A stretch of 64,000 nucleotides of DNA. It comes from Diadophis punctatus similis (Eukaryota > Chordata > Lepidosauria > Squamata > Dipsadidae). Under the pieces are notes generated by a model. It was not told the DNA's origin, did no database searches, and worked only from the letters and a program-made list of their open reading frames with translations. How positions within the stretch are numbered: the stretch's first letter is position 1; every line of letters starts with the position of its first letter. Made by a program: the position numbers and the translations under genes. The DNA is taken from positions 21,377,001 to 21,441,000 of the forward strand of contig JALIGW010000005.1 in the NCBI GenBank assembly GCA_023053685.1. Reading direction: 5' to 3'. Below, piece after piece: positions 32,741 through 46,069 of this stretch.

Positions 32741-34154
32741 CTTCCACCCTGCTTTTGATCAGGCACAATGAGCATCATTCCTATTCATTAGATTCCTCTT
32801 AGTTAATGGAATTTGTATATCTGCATTGCAATCCTACATGCATCTGTATGGACTACGCTTCAATAAACTCATTAGGATTTATTTTTAATAGGCATGTCTA
32901 AGATTACCCTGTAATGGGGCTACCTGAGCACTTTTTTGAATGCAAATGCAATCCAGGCACGACTGACAGCATCCTAATCCTACTTTCAAAAAAGGAAACA
33001 CAGTGAAATACTTAAATCTACTGACATTTTAAAAGAGATTTAGTCATGCTGGTTTCAACAGCTTCAGGTTTTAGTAATAATAGGATAGTTTGTTATCAAG
33101 AAGGTTAAGTTGGTGCCTTCCTTAATTTCATTTCAGAAAGCGGTGAAGACTGTTCTTTTCCAACTAGATTCTAGATAAAGGGGCCAATATAATGAAAGCA
33201 ATTAGGACGCCATTGTTTTTTATTTAGTTGAGGTGATTCATTGTGTTTTAATTAACAAATTTTAATGAGTTATGCTATATGTATTTCATACTTTACAGTG
33301 AATTGCCTAGAATCCTAAGTGGATTGTTTTAGGTTAGTGGGATATCCAGGCCCATCTGTTTCAGTTTACTATCCTTATTATCAAAATTGTCTATTAAAAC
33401 CTTAATGTACAGCAGTTAAAACATATATAATATATATGATCAAATGAAGTAACAAAATAATAGCAAAGAAAAGCAGTGGTCATAAGTTAAAAATTACAAC
33501 AATATTATTGTAAAAAGCAATGAGAAAATAATTTCTTTGCTAAAGATCAAAAGATGGTGCCTGCTTCCTGGCATAGCTCACTGAGAAGGATATTCAAAAG
33601 TTGTTGGGCAGTCACTTGCCACATTTCAGTCACAGTATGCACACAAACCAAGTTATCTGAAGATTACCTTGGGATATAGGTAGTAACATATGGGAGAAGG
33701 TGTGGTGTGGTATGTGCTGTGGTGTAGTGTGTGGTGTGGTAGTCCCAAGCCCTGAAGAGCTTTATAGACTAAAACAAGCACCTGAAATTGGGACAAGAAA
33801 TGAAGTGGGATCTAGCAAAATGCATAAAAATGTGATGTGACAAGTTCATATTGTGCAGTTCTTATATATTTATATTTACTGAAGTTTCTAATCCATCTTC
33901 AAGGACAATCCCACTATTTACTTACTTACTTATTTACTTACTTGCCATATTTATATACATTCAGATATCCCAACAGTATACAAAAGCTGAGTATAAAACC
34001 TATAAAACCAAACGAAATAGAGCACCATCATAACACCAGCATCCAAGTAAGCAATGACTGTAGGAGATGACCAGGCTAAGCTGAGGGAGAGGTCAAACAT
34101 GTCATAAATCACGAGTCCTTGTGCACCCACAAGAGTTCTAAGTCTAGCCCACCT
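32741..34154. other. Unassigned; GTGTG-rich patch at 33695-33745
   Basis: AT-rich sequence with an imperfect TGTGGTG repeat and a TTACTTAC run near 33920. No exon recognised. It may include 3' sequence of the adjacent minus-strand LINE. Confidence 0.4.
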
Positions 34155-36590
34155 TGAATTCCTTTCTTAATTCCCATGCATTCCCTTAATGGTCATTTGG
34201 CCAGACTCTTGTAGAGAGCTAAGCTTGCAATAAATCTTTATGCTCATTTGAACTGCCTGAATCTCTTGATTTCCCTGGTGCTTGATATATCCCAAATCAT
34301 ACTTACTTGAAATCTCTGTAGATGAGCCAATTTTCACTGACTTCCTGAAAGCCATTAGGGCAGTACAATGTACAGTACTCCAATAATCTAAGCCAAATAT
34401 TACCAGAGAACAGATTACCATTATAAGATTGTCTGTATCCATATCAGTCAATTGCTAATGATTCAGCACAATTTTCAAGTCATCTGGATTAATCTTTAGT
34501 TTGTTAGCCCTCATCCAGTCCATCAGCATAGCCAGGTTGTGTTTCTGCAATTTCACTGCTTCACATGGATGTGATGGAAAAAATGAGTTTGAGTTCAGTT
34601 ACAGATGACATCTTACTTTAAATCTCTGAATGATCTCATTCAGTGATTTCATGTGGATGTTAAACAGCATAGGGAGAAATCAAGCTTTCGGAACCCAAAA
34701 AGCTATAAGATTGAGCAGAAATGGAGATAACAATCCAGGTATGAGTTTAAAGGTGTTCCCTCCTCAATTACTTGGGACAATCTGTCAAGAATATGTGGTC
34801 AGCAGTATTGAAGGTATTGAAAGACCCAGGAGAATCAACATTTAATTTCCTCTATCCCCTGGGAAAGACCATTCAACAGTGGACTAAGGCCTAAACACCA
34901 GTTGATATGAATCTATAAAATGTGTTTCATCCAGGAGTGTCTGGATCTGGTCATCCACTGCATGCTTAATTCCAGGAAAGAATGTTGCCCACTGGCCTAT
35001 AATTATATAGATCTTATGGATCTCGTTACAATATCTTGATGCCTTCTTTATAGAAAAAGGGACCACTCCTCCTTGTAAGGAAGAATTCATAATTGCTGTA
35101 TGATTGTATATATTATTTATACATATATAATACATTATTTATAATCCATCTGAACATCACCTTCCTATTAGATGGAATAATTGACAAAGGCAAGGAGCAA
35201 GCATCATATGGTTGACTAATCTTGCCTGTGCATCTTCTCTCTAAAATCAGTCCTTAAAATTAAACTCAATCAAAGATGTCTGATGAGATAATTCTGGACA
35301 TCTCTACAAACTGAACTGCTATATCCTAGAGTCTAAGAATGTAATCAATGCTACCATATAAATGTGTAACCAACATCTCATAGTGAGCTACCGAGGGTTC
35401 TATACAATATGTAACTGGGCCAGGTCCCAAAAGGCCTTAAATCACTGAAAAAGCTCCACTGGGTGACACTGAGATGACACAAAGAGAAACATGGCTGTTT
35501 AACCATAATCACTATAAAGCAGACTTGATAATTAGCCTTTACTAGTGTTCAGTCAGATGCAAGATGAGTTTTCTTTACTTGCTCCATTTCCTTCAGTTAA
35601 AATTTATACCAATTGAATGAATGGGCTTTGCACATGGGAAAAGATGCTCAGGAGTTATTGTTTCAAGTGGTGTCTTATTTCACAAAACACCCAAATATTG
35701 ATGGAAATACCAATCATATCGATTGGAAAACTTCATGGAGCCCTTTAAAATCCATTGGAATCTATATGTGAGCTATTGTGATGGTTCCATCCCTGCAGAG
35801 AATCACTGTAAGCCTAAAATCCCAACAGGATGTGGTCTGTCCTCAGTAGCTTTAACCAAAGAAGACCAACATGGATGTTAAAATCCTTCATAACTATCAT
35901 ACTAGCAATCCCCAGCACCAAGTCCAAGGCAACCCTTGCTAGCCCAGGTAGGAACACTTGATCAGCAAGATGGATGACATTTGTTGCTATTCAGTACAAC
36001 CAACAAAATCCCCAGTCTGTCCTGAATACCCAACACATGATAGAAAATTTCAAGATTAGTATTTGGAATAGACAGAAAGCTTTGAATGCAAAAGATAATT
36101 CCTATTGTAATTTGGATCCTGGCTCTAATATGTCTTGTACTAAGTACACATACACTAAGCAACAGTACATGCAAGCTAGAGGGTAAGGCTACCATAATGC
36201 TTCCATGTGAGAGAGTAAGAAGAAGAGATATTACTCCTCCTATACCATACTTTTATCTGCAATTATGCTAAATTGAGTCCCCTCACCCTTACCATGATAT
36301 TATTACAGAATTATTCCAGGCACATAATTGCAAAAAGAAAAAGATGAGTCAGCCATCACCCTTGGTCCATCCGATAGGGGGCGTCTTCCGAGGGGAAATT
36401 CCCTTTGGTGTCTCTGCCTTTGAGGTTTTTGTACAAGGGCTGGCTTGCCACAAGCAGCTCCATCCTCTGTTCCAGCTGTTCCAGTTAAAGATCAATCTAC
36501 TTCTTCAAAGGCCCCCAGGAGCAGCTGAAGCAAATGTCCAGGGATGGATAGCCCATATTGGTTTCATGGATATTTGGGACTGATACAGCA
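34155..36590 (-). mobile_element. 2.4-kb LINE remnant (CR1/L2-like): endonuclease through RT
   Basis: Read on the minus strand: an endonuclease-type D-F-N-I-H box (MKDFNIHVG) near 35860-35890. About 1.2 kb downstream, RT sequence FNIHMKSLNEIIQRFKV lies near 34620-34680, followed by MDWMRANKLKINP near 34480-34530. Order and spacing match one LINE ORF2. The YADD box expected between these RT blocks is blurred by frameshifts. Many stops; dead copy. Confidence 0.7.
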
Positions 36591-36682
36591 AATGTACTGA
36601 CAAGCTGCTGCGTCATGGTGGACAGGACAGATCAATGATAACCTTAAGAAGTCTGGAGTGAAGATCAGAAATGGGATATTTT

Positions 36683-36836
36683 AGCGGTCCTTGCTGCTCT
36701 CTGAGCTTGTTTGTTTTCTTGCAGACATTTCATTACCCAAACTAGGTAACATCATCAGTGCTGATGATGTTACCAAGTTTGGATGATGAAACATCTGCAA
36801 GAAAACAAGCAAGCTCAGAGAGCACCAAGGATCCCT
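36683..36836. mobile_element. Penelope-like pseudo-LTR palindrome (copy 2)
   Basis: A 154-bp inverted repeat with arms 'ctgctctctgagcttgtttg' and 'caagctcagagagcaccaag', centred near 'catcatcagtgctgatgatg'. Homologous to 23415-23610 but without the central spacer. Confidence 0.7.
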
Positions 36837-37446
36837 CATGTCAATCCTAAGCTACAAATATTCTCCTTTATTAGGGTATGCTTTAGTCAGCATCATGAAT
36901 CCATTGGTTCCTGAAAGGTTTTTTTTTTTGTTTAACAAACTGCTTCACTGGCCCCCAGTACTTCAAACCAGGTTCACTGTGTTTTATAATATCTGTGTTT
37001 ATTCTTATTTTTGAATACTTTCTGCAGTCCTTTCAATTTCTGTACGACATGAACCCTCAGTACTATGTCTGGCTAGTTCAGTTGTCCATTTATAAGCTAG
37101 TTTCTTAGTTCTTGAAATAGATTTTGAGTAAGTTGTTTGCTCATCTTATATTTGATTGTCTATGAAACGATAAGACATCCCAGATTTCAGGTGAGATAAG
37201 TATGTGCAAATAATCAGTAAGACTTAAAAAGTAGACATACTATATCTATAGAACAGCAGAAAAACTGTAATAAAATCAAATTCAATCTGGGTTTCATATT
37301 CCTGCGATCTATAATCACGGATTCGTGTTTTCGTGGTAGTGATGACAAAATTTATCATAGTAAAAATGTGGCTACTGCTTGCTGAATTCACCATGAATGA
37401 AAGTATAGCACAGGCATCTCCAGTTTCACAATGATCATCATCTAAG
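36837..37446. other. No feature recognised
   Basis: AT-rich sequence. Confidence 0.4.
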
Positions 37447-37691
37447 ATAGCAATAGCAATAGCACTTAGACTTATATACCGCTTCATAGTGCTTTACAGC
37501 CCTCTCTAAGCGGTTTACAGAGTTCAGCATATTGCCCCCAACAATCTGGGTCCTCATTTTACCCACCTCAGAAGGATGGAAGGCTGAGTCAACCTTGAGC
37601 CTGGTGAGATTTGAACAGCTGAACTGCTGAACTAGCAGTCAGCTGGAGTAGCCTGCAGTAGCTGCATTTAACCACTGCGCCACCTTGACTC
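37447..37691 (-). mobile_element. tRNA-derived SINE (Sauria type), minus strand
   Basis: Tail complement 'agcaatagcaatagcactta', body 'accgcttcatagtgctttac', B-box complement 'gagatttgaacagc', and A-box complement near 'ccactgcgccacc'. It contains a short internal duplication of 'gaactgctgaactagcagtc', also seen in the 54027 copy, marking a subfamily. Confidence 0.9.
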
Positions 37692-39150
37692 CGAGGTGGT
37701 GTGTGACCTTTGTGTATTGGGTGTCTGCGTTAAGCTACTTTAACTTGACTTTAAGCATACATGTAAGAATTTAGGCAGAGTAGAAAACCTAGGCTTTGGG
37801 GGTAAAAATACAGATTTTTGCAAAATTTCATACTTTTGTGGGAAGAGTTTACAAGTAATCATCATGAATATGGAGACCCATATTCTGGTGTTGGTGGTTA
37901 AAAGAAAAAAGAAAGCAATTTTATATTGCAGTAATAATATTAAATCATACCATAGATACTTACTGTCCTTGGTGGTACCCATGCTACTTGGGTTAAAATG
38001 TCACTCTAATAGATCAGGGCCTTAAAATTAAGTGAGTGATTGCACTGCCTCCTTGGCTTCTAAGGGAAAAGTGTTTTGTGTATTACAACTCCAATAACTC
38101 AAGCTCTGATTTGTCACTTCTTTCATGATGATTATTTGTGATTGTGGAGTTTTCTTTATCTAAAACTGCTTGCTACTATAACTGCTATTTTAACATTGTA
38201 TATGTGTATGCAACTGTAAAACTTTGATGAGATGAATTGCTATTTTCAAAAATATTCTGTCTTCTAAAATTGTGGGACAGTGTTATACTACAGGTGCCGC
38301 ATTTTAGTATCAGAGGAATGAAGCCTACTCATTCTTCATGCTGCTGTTGTATTTTTTCATACCAGAGCTTGTAAATCTCAGGCAGTGTTTTACGTTCTGT
38401 GTCTCCCGCCCTACTCTACTGCCATATATGTGTCTGGCCTTAATGACAACAAGGTTATTATTTGTGTAAGGGGAAAAACAACTACTTGATGGGGAAATCA
38501 TTAATTTAATAATGCCAATCTGCACATGTTTCAGTAACCTAAAACGACAGTTACAACTCGGTTACATATTTTTTGTGTGTTTTAATAGCCTGAATACTCC
38601 TTGCTTCTTCTAGTACGTTAGGGTTAAGGATATGTGATTTTGCAAGTCTGCATTAGGGAACTGAGTAATTTTTTTAAAGGATGAAATCATAGTTCCACAA
38701 GAAATATGAAACTGACTGCACTGCATACCTCCATTTAGACCCATTCCCTGATGCAGTTTTAGCTACTAATAAAATGCATTTCAGTCTCCTGTAATTATCC
38801 TTTCAAAAAGATGCAATTTTACTGTAAGTTGTCTGATTCTGTTTTAAGTGAACAAGAAAACCTGGGAGAGGTTGTCTCTTTAAATCAGATCTGCAGTGTT
38901 GATGGACCCTCTAGCAGGCATGGTAAGAACCATTCTCACCTCTGCAGCAGGGAGCTTGACCATAAAGATCTTCACATTCAATCAAAACGTTTTCTGTTTT
39001 AATATGCACTGTACCAGTCCTATTCCCATGGTTACAGCTCCTGCTCCTTTGGTTGTTTCTAGCATGTTGGAAAATTGAAGCAGAGCACATTTGCTCGTAC
39101 AGGAGTTTAAAATATAATGAAAGCAGCCCTGTTGTGATTTGCATTTTAAA
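37692..39150. other. ADGRA1 intron or upstream sequence; no further exon identified
   Basis: About 1.5 kb immediately left of the first recognised ADGRA1 exon. A stretch near 38895-38922 ends 'aggcatg|gtaaga' and looks like an exon end, but its translation does not resemble ADGRA sequence. Nothing else is supported. Confidence 0.4.
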
Positions 39151-39217
39151 TTCTCTCTCTCACTCACTCACTCTCTCTCTCTTTCCCTCTCTCCCTCCCC
39201 CCCTTCTCATTGTACAG
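39151..39217 (+). promoter_or_regulatory. Polypyrimidine tract and 3' splice site of the first ADGRA1 exon
   Basis: About 50 nt of CT/CTCA microsatellite and C-runs run into 'ttctcattgtacag' and the exon. It doubles as a length-variable (CT)n repeat and the pyrimidine tract of the acceptor. Confidence 0.75.
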
Positions 39218-39425
39218 AATGCTGTGGCAATAGCTTCAGTTCATTTGCCACAGTCTGTCTTCTCCTCATCTGCAGCCTGGCAATCTGTTGATAACTCCTC
39301 TTGCAAGCTACAGTTTATTGCCTTTCGGAATGGAAAACTCTTTCCCAACACCGCAAACTCGTCTCACCTTGCAGGTTATGGGAAGCAGAGGGTCATTGGC
39401 ACACCCGTAGTCTTCATTAAAATAG
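39218..39425 (+). CDS. ADGRA1: ADGRA1 internal exon: late GAIN domain (partial gene)
   Basis: This exon is one of three that splice together into an adhesion G-protein-coupled receptor of the ADGRA group (GPR123/124/125), an orphan cell-surface receptor family. It starts after a CAG acceptor and ends phase 1 at 'atag|gtaagt'. It codes 69 residues from NAVAIASVHLPQSVFS through SSCKLQFIAFRNGKLFP to TPVVFIKI. 'KLQxIAFRNGKLFP' is diagnostic of ADGRA GAIN subdomain B as I know ADGRA2 and ADGRA3. Two N-glycosylation sequons (DNSS, ANSS) fit an extracellular position. The assignment to ADGRA1 rather than ADGRA3 rests mainly on the TM1 exon. Upstream LRR, Ig and hormone-receptor-motif exons were not found here. 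Confidence 0.9.
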
Positions 39426-40288
39426 GTAAGTGTTTTGCATTGCTTTTTTTTTTAGTTCTAAAGCCTAGCTATACATGAGAGTATCTCATATAATGGTGCA
39501 GTGTAGCACGCAGGTATGCTGATCTGAGAATTGCTTCTGCTCTAACAGAAATGTGTGTTTTGTTACCGGTGTCTTCATATTTTAAAAAGAAACTTGTACA
39601 GCTGAGAAGCTTGGCAATTGTAAATACGATAGGATTCTCTTTTGTGGCTTGCCGAAGTTTATCAGAAAGTAAAAAAAAAAGAGGATTATGTGAAGAAGGA
39701 GGAAATGGAATGTTGCTTTTTAGTTCTGATTATACCCATAGAAAGTCTGGATCCTAAAAAGATTGGTTGCAGTCCTGTTGCATGTACATTGATAGTCATC
39801 AGTATATCTCTTGAAATGATAAATGTACGGTATAAGAGGTGTTTTGTTGATGAAAGTAATGGGTTTCATACTCTCCTTTAGTGTAAGAGTCAGACCATGA
39901 TCTATTAAATATTTCATTATATCCCAAATTGGGTTCACATTTTAGAAGGTTATAATTTAATTTTTGGACTACGAAATTGTCTCTGATGTTAATTCTATCA
40001 AAGATAATTAGTTTAAATTTCTATTGTTGTTTGAAACCATCATTTTGATTCAGGGCATTTAAGTAGCACTGTTATTTGCAGATTAACCTAATAAAATGGC
40101 AATTGTAGACAATATTAACTATTCCAAACTTTTGTACATTGCTTTCTGCTGATAGACCAGGAGAAGGATTTTTGCTCTCTCTAATGTCTGCGTATGTGTA
40201 CAAAAATTGCTATCGGCTTCTGTGAAGAGGATATAGCAATAAAGCATTTTTCACTTCATTGCTTTAATTCAGTTTGTTCCTTTGGCAG
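39426..40288 (+). other. ADGRA1: ADGRA1 intron, 863 bp
   Basis: Donor GTAAGT, acceptor 'ttcctttggcag'. Phase 1: the split codon G|AT encodes Asp. No repeat recognised inside, in contrast to the next intron. Confidence 0.85.
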
Positions 40289-40497
40289 ATGGGTGCAATA
40301 TCGGAAACCTCACCAGTCCTCTTATTATAACGCTGAAGCACTTTACCCAGGGCATAAACCCCATTGCAGTCTTTTGGGCTTTTGACCTTCTAGATGGACA
40401 TGGAGGCTGGTGGGGAGAAGGGTGCCACATAATTAGCTCTGCAGACAATATTACCACTCTTCATAGTACTCACTTCGGTAACTTTGCAGTGCTAATG
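40289..40497 (+). CDS. ADGRA1: ADGRA1 internal exon: end of GAIN and GPS-like motif
   Basis: It codes (after the split Asp) GCNIGNLTSPLIITLKHF, then NPIAVFWAFDLLDGHGGWW, EGCHIISSADNITTLHSTHF and GNFAVLM, ending phase 0 at 'ATG|gtgagt'. This is the membrane-proximal GPS region that precedes TM1 in adhesion GPCRs. The W-x-F-D and G-G-W-x-x-x-G-C elements are kept. The usual C-x-C near the end is replaced by L-H-S, and the canonical H-L-[ST] cleavage tripeptide reads H-F-G, so autoproteolysis is unlikely. Sequons NLT and NIT are present. The last codon, Met, stands where mammalian short ADGRA1 begins, as I recall that protein. Confidence 0.92.
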
Positions 40498-40753
40498 GTG
40501 AGTATATAACTTCACATATGTGTCTCTGTGTGAATCTGCTTGCCTGTCTTTACTTAGCAGTATCTGGTTATTAATCTTGCCTAGGGAATTAAATGAGGGT
40601 AACTTAAAAGAGTCATGCTCAATACTTAATAATACATAACTATATTACCTGCTAGCAGGCCTTGTTATGAATGATTTAATGAAAAATGAAAGTTCTATTA
40701 AGATATTACAGTAATGAAAGTAAATCATCGGGGTATGTATACATATTTGTATG

Positions 40754-40863
<110 letters not shown>

Positions 40864-43800
40864 AACACACATTAATACATATTCATTCCTATATACTTCT
40901 CAAGAAAGGATGTCTTTTACATATCTAGTGCTGTGTTGATCATATTAATTAATTGCTGGCTTACTGCAATATTGAATCATTAATAAATGGAAAAAACAAA
41001 TATTGCTTGCTTCACTAAACAAGGATTCTGTAGTCCTTTCTGACAGTTCTTGAAATTCAGGTCCCTGTGCTGACGATAGCATTCTTTTTACTAAATGGCT
41101 GCTTTTAAAGAAAAAAAAAGCCATATTTATGTGTACTGCTAACACAAAGGCTGCTGAGGCTTTTCCTCAGGCATATTTGCAGTTCACAATGCAGTTATTT
41201 AATAGTTTTATTAACTGGGAAGTTACCAGGGCAGACACAAATGGCATATTAAATTAGATAACGTATCAACAGTGAAGTAAATGTAAACAGCGGATGAAAC
41301 GTATGAGGGAGACTTACGTTTTCTGCAGCCTACAGACGGGTTACTCAGTCTCGGGAGCTCTTTGAAAGGAAGTAGTATTCAGTCATCTTCTCTCCCTAAT
41401 GTTGAATCCGGCATTCATTCCAGAATATACTTGTGAAGAGAAGGTGCCCCTTATGAGCGCCACTGAAAGGTTCATACTTGAGTAAATAATGCAATGTGCA
41501 TAGAATGTGTATAGAACGGCAAAAAAACAGATGACAGGAATTGAAAGGACATGTGCAGAGAATGCCAATCTGCTGCTGTCAGATGGAGCACAGATGTCAG
41601 CCAGTCACGGACCAAGTCCGTGACAACAAGTATCTAAATACTGTACCAATCTTGCTTTCTACTTTATTAAATGGAATGCCTTCAGTATCACATGACCCAT
41701 TTGTTTTCACTTGCTGCATATTATATTAGAATGCCCTAAAGATCCAGTGATTGAAAGTTCCGCTTGCTAAGCATGCGAAATAAACACGGCTATATTTGAA
41801 CATTTTAGTTAGCTCTTGATGGAGGAAGGGGGAATTCTGTTGTGGTTCCCCATAATCTATTCCAAAAGTACCTGTTGGTGCTGCAGATACCACACCCATT
41901 TCAGCTGACTAGCTTGGTAGCGTCAATGATGTCCTTAAAACTTTGTATTTATTTATAAAGTGGAGAAACTTCTTTCTACTTTTTTAGACCATCAGGAATA
42001 AATTTATGTTATTGTATGTATTTTAATTTGCGGTTCATATCATTTTGAGGGGTGCAAAATGTCTCCTGTTAATAGGACTTCACATAGACACGAATGAGTT
42101 AAAGACTGCAAGGCTCCTGGGTACTTCACTGTAATGTCTGTCAGAATATCAAAAACAGCCTAAGATTTTATGAACACAATTTGACCTCATTGAACTAATG
42201 TAACATGAATCCCCTAGAAAACAAGCCCATTGTTGTGTTTGTTTTATGATTTTAACAGATTTTCTGTAATTATCAGGAGAATCATTTTAAAAAGCATTAT
42301 TAGTGGATGAATCACATGCTAGTATAGTCTGGAAATTAAAGCAGGAGATATTAAAGCAGAAGATCTAAGCTGAAGTTGACTGAAAAGTACTATAAGATAT
42401 TCAACAATGTGTATGTTCAATTTGGGTATTAAAAAAATATCCTGTTTGTACGAGCTTTATTAGAATTGAGATAGTACAATCTGTATTCCAGTCTGTTGTG
42501 AAACACATTTGGTGTCCTTGAGCAAGTCACTCTCTTTCAACACTGGGGAAGGTCTGTAGATCTGCAAGCATTGCCTACAGAAGGTTCCAGATTCAAATCC
42601 TGGCTTTTCTAATTGTGCTAGGAGAAACTACTTCCTGAAATCCTGGACTCTGTCTATTATTGTTGACATTTATTAAGTTAGATGGACCAATGGTTCAACT
42701 TAGGAAGTAGTGACCTCATCTGTTTTGCAAGGTTACTAAGGTGATACAGGGATAAACTTCAAATGTATAAACAGGCCCTAGGGAATGCCACCTTCATTAT
42801 AATGATACGAAGAACATCTCACAAAAAACATCTCATTATAACGAAAGTTGTATTCCCTATTCCCAAATGTAACCTAACATTTGAGAAGTATAGGTTCAAA
42901 TTACCCTGTTTGTACTCCTCACTGCTTATTGGTATCTGTCAAGCTTTTTCTACATAATGATGCTCCCTCAGAAAATTAAGAATTAGCAGTGTTCAACTGT
43001 TTAAAGGGTTGCTGAGGCCACTGAAAACTAATTTATTTTGCCATGAGTTCTGTTCAGATTAAAAGTTGATTGAACAGAATATGTTTCAAAACGTCCTATA
43101 TCTATGAGAATCTTTATAATTATTAAAATGCTCATACCTACTAAAGGCTATACTACCGTAGTGTGCATGATGAATATGAGGACCGTCTGATGCAATCCTG
43201 GTGATCAACTCCATTGATCACCAGGGTTGATTTGGCTCATCTTGCTGGCTAGGTAGGCTTTCCTCCCTTCCTCACATCTTCATGTCTGTCTCTCTTGAAG
43301 CTGCACACTCATTGGAAAAGAGCCAACATCCCAGCTAGAAAGAGTGTACCAATCTTCAGTCAATGGTATACAAATAGGTGTGCCTCCCTGCTACAACCTC
43401 CAAACAAATAGTATGCATTATGGAAAAATAAAGTTCCAAAAATGACTGTGATGTTTTAAGGCAGGGTGACACTCAGGCTCTCTGGAAGTCAGCCATTGTC
43501 CTTGTTTCCCGTGAGGGACTGCAGGCAAGTTCAAGTTTGAGAAACCCATTGATGCTGAAAGATCATTATACTGTCATCAACAGTTATAAAGAAAACAAGT
43601 CTCTTGACGTTCCTGTTTTTTTCACTAAGAGGTTTATCTGAGTCTTTTTCTCAGTAGGCCTTTTGCCTCTGCTTTGCTTTGTCATCTATCTTTGTGCCCA
43701 TACATTTTAGGAAAATTATTATAAAATTATTATGGGTGGGCTGCTCAATTTTTATAGTGACTATTAAGCTAACTGTGGTAGAAGGTTATTCTTAGGCATT

Positions 43801-44472
43801 TTACATTTAGAATCAAATGGAAAGGACTAGAATCTAATCAGCAACGTCAGAAATGATAAGTTTTAAATTATTCACCACTCTGTTTTATTTCATTCCATTT
43901 TATATATTTGCAGTTTACCCTCTTTTCCTATGGACTGTCTGGGCATGTAAGAGAGACAGATACTGTAGATGCTCAGTTTGTACTTGAAAAGCAATAGATA
44001 ATAATTTCCCACAATCTGAAGTAGACAAAAAGTTTTAGTGCTACACAAACATGGAGTTTTACTTTAGAAAGAATCAGTCTCAAATAAACTGATAAAGTGT
44101 TTTACCCAAGATTTGAGGGTGGGAACTGGGAAGGTGAAAACTAGTTAAGCAGAAAATAGTGATAATTTAAGCATATGAACCAGACTGGAAAATGAAAAAA
44201 AAGTCAGAAAAGCTGTGGTAAAAATAAAATGCAAAAGAGAAGAGGGAGGATTTTAAATATGGGATATTTAATCATATAGTGAATATGAGATGGAAGTGTA
44301 GATAGAACTTTGCTGAAGAGATTGGACTGAATGTGCTCTTGAATGAGATATAAAAGTCAAAAAAGACTTTATTGAAGTTGTTACATTGATCTAATTGGCA
44401 AACACAACATGAGCTAGAAGGCCTATATGTATAACATCAAGAACCAATGTCATATTGTATGTGTGCTACTAG

Positions 44473-44865
44473 TACAGGTAGTCCTTGACTTACAACAGTT
44501 CATTTAGTGAACTGTTACAATGGCACTGAAAAAAGTAACTTATGACTTTTTTTTTACACTTACGACCCCTGTAGCACCCCCATGATCATGTGATCAATAT
44601 TCAGATGCTTTGGCAAATGATTCCTGCTTATGACTGTTGCTGTGTCCCAAGGTCATGTGAAAACCTTTTGCAAACTTTTGACACACAAAATGAATGGAAA
44701 AAGCCAGATTCACTTAACAACCCTGCTACTAACTTAGCAACTTTGGTGATGCACTTAACAACTGTGACAAGAAAGGTCATAAAATGGGGCAAAACTCACT
44801 TAAAAGATATCTCACTTAACAGAAATTTTGGGCTCAGTTATGACCGTACGTGGAGACTACCTATA
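44473..44865 (-). mobile_element. TA-flanked miniature element (Tc1/mariner-like), both ends present
   Basis: It starts 'tacaggtagtccttgactta' and ends 'gtggagactacctata'. Interior blocks ('gttcatttagtgaactgtta', 'ccccatgatcatgtgatcaa') match the copies at 2704 and 3494. A 101-codon frame inside is not a gene. Confidence 0.82.
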
Positions 44866-46069
44866 CAGCAGTTCTTAGAGTCCATTGTTCCGTGAATAGT
44901 CTGAAGGTCTTTAGTTGTGATCTCAAGATTTAGGAGGAGCTGTAGCTCAGAGGCACCCCAAATAATTGTTAACATTTATCTATCCATCCAAATCAATAAG
45001 CTATTTGTCTGCATCTTTTTTGAATGCTCTTCTCTATCTATCTTAAAAGAAAAGCTTAGAAATTGTATCTCTAAAATGTCTATTGACACTACAATTATTT
45101 TAATTTTTGTAATAGTTTGACAAATTATTGATTGTTTTGTCCTTGAAAATATGCAGTTTCGGAGAGTTGTTGAGAATAGTGGCTTATGTACACTGAACAT
45201 TTAAAACAATATTTCCAGTATTGATGTTGAATGTCCACCAAACAGCAAAGGTCCATCAGTTATTGCAGTAAGCTGCAATGTACAGGAGTTTCTAGAGAAA
45301 GGTAGATCAATCAGAAGTAGGAAATAGAATGAAACTAATGCCAAGACAATGATAAGTACTGAAAATAAAGTGTCTACGTATATGACATGAAGTTGTTATA
45401 CTATCACAGGTCCTGTAATGTATTTGGCTGAAATACTTATTTCTTTATATTAAAAAATATGTCCTTCCTAATTTATGAGAAATTAAGGGAAGGCTGGGAA
45501 ATAATAGAAGGAATATTAGACATAAATAATCAAAAGACAGAATGGAAGTTTATTGTGAGTTTATCTCATAAATAGGAACTTAGGCCATGTGATGAAGAAC
45601 CTGGAGGAAAAGACATTCAAAATATTCTATTGCACCCTAACCAATTCACCAATAAAGAAGAGTGAGAAGTTCTTTCTACAAGTTCTGTTTCTGTAGTTAT
45701 TCTAATATTAGTGTTAAATACACCTTTTGAAATTCTATGTAATTATTGCTCACTTGAGCTTGCCCGAGTTAACTAGAACTTTATGTAGTAATCTATTGTG
45801 TTATAAGGTACACACCAGAATCCTTTCTCTCTTAATTATCCAACCCAAATAGAATTACATCAGATTTACTTCCATGTTACTTCCTGGGACTAGAAGTTGA
45901 AAGGAAGAGTCCAGAGTCAAGGTTGCTTGTTGGGTGTTACCAGCCATAATGTCCATGGGACTGGGTAATCCATTATTTATTCATATATTGAATAACTTGT
46001 AATCGGGACTGACTCCGGTCGACATACAGCAAAATAATTTTAAACATAGTATAATATATTTATGATAAT

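Noticed and set aside
38811..39002. Possible additional ADGRA1 exon with a GTAAGA donor
   Set aside because: The translation shows no resemblance to the ADGRA segment expected just before the 39218 exon, and the acceptor is weak.
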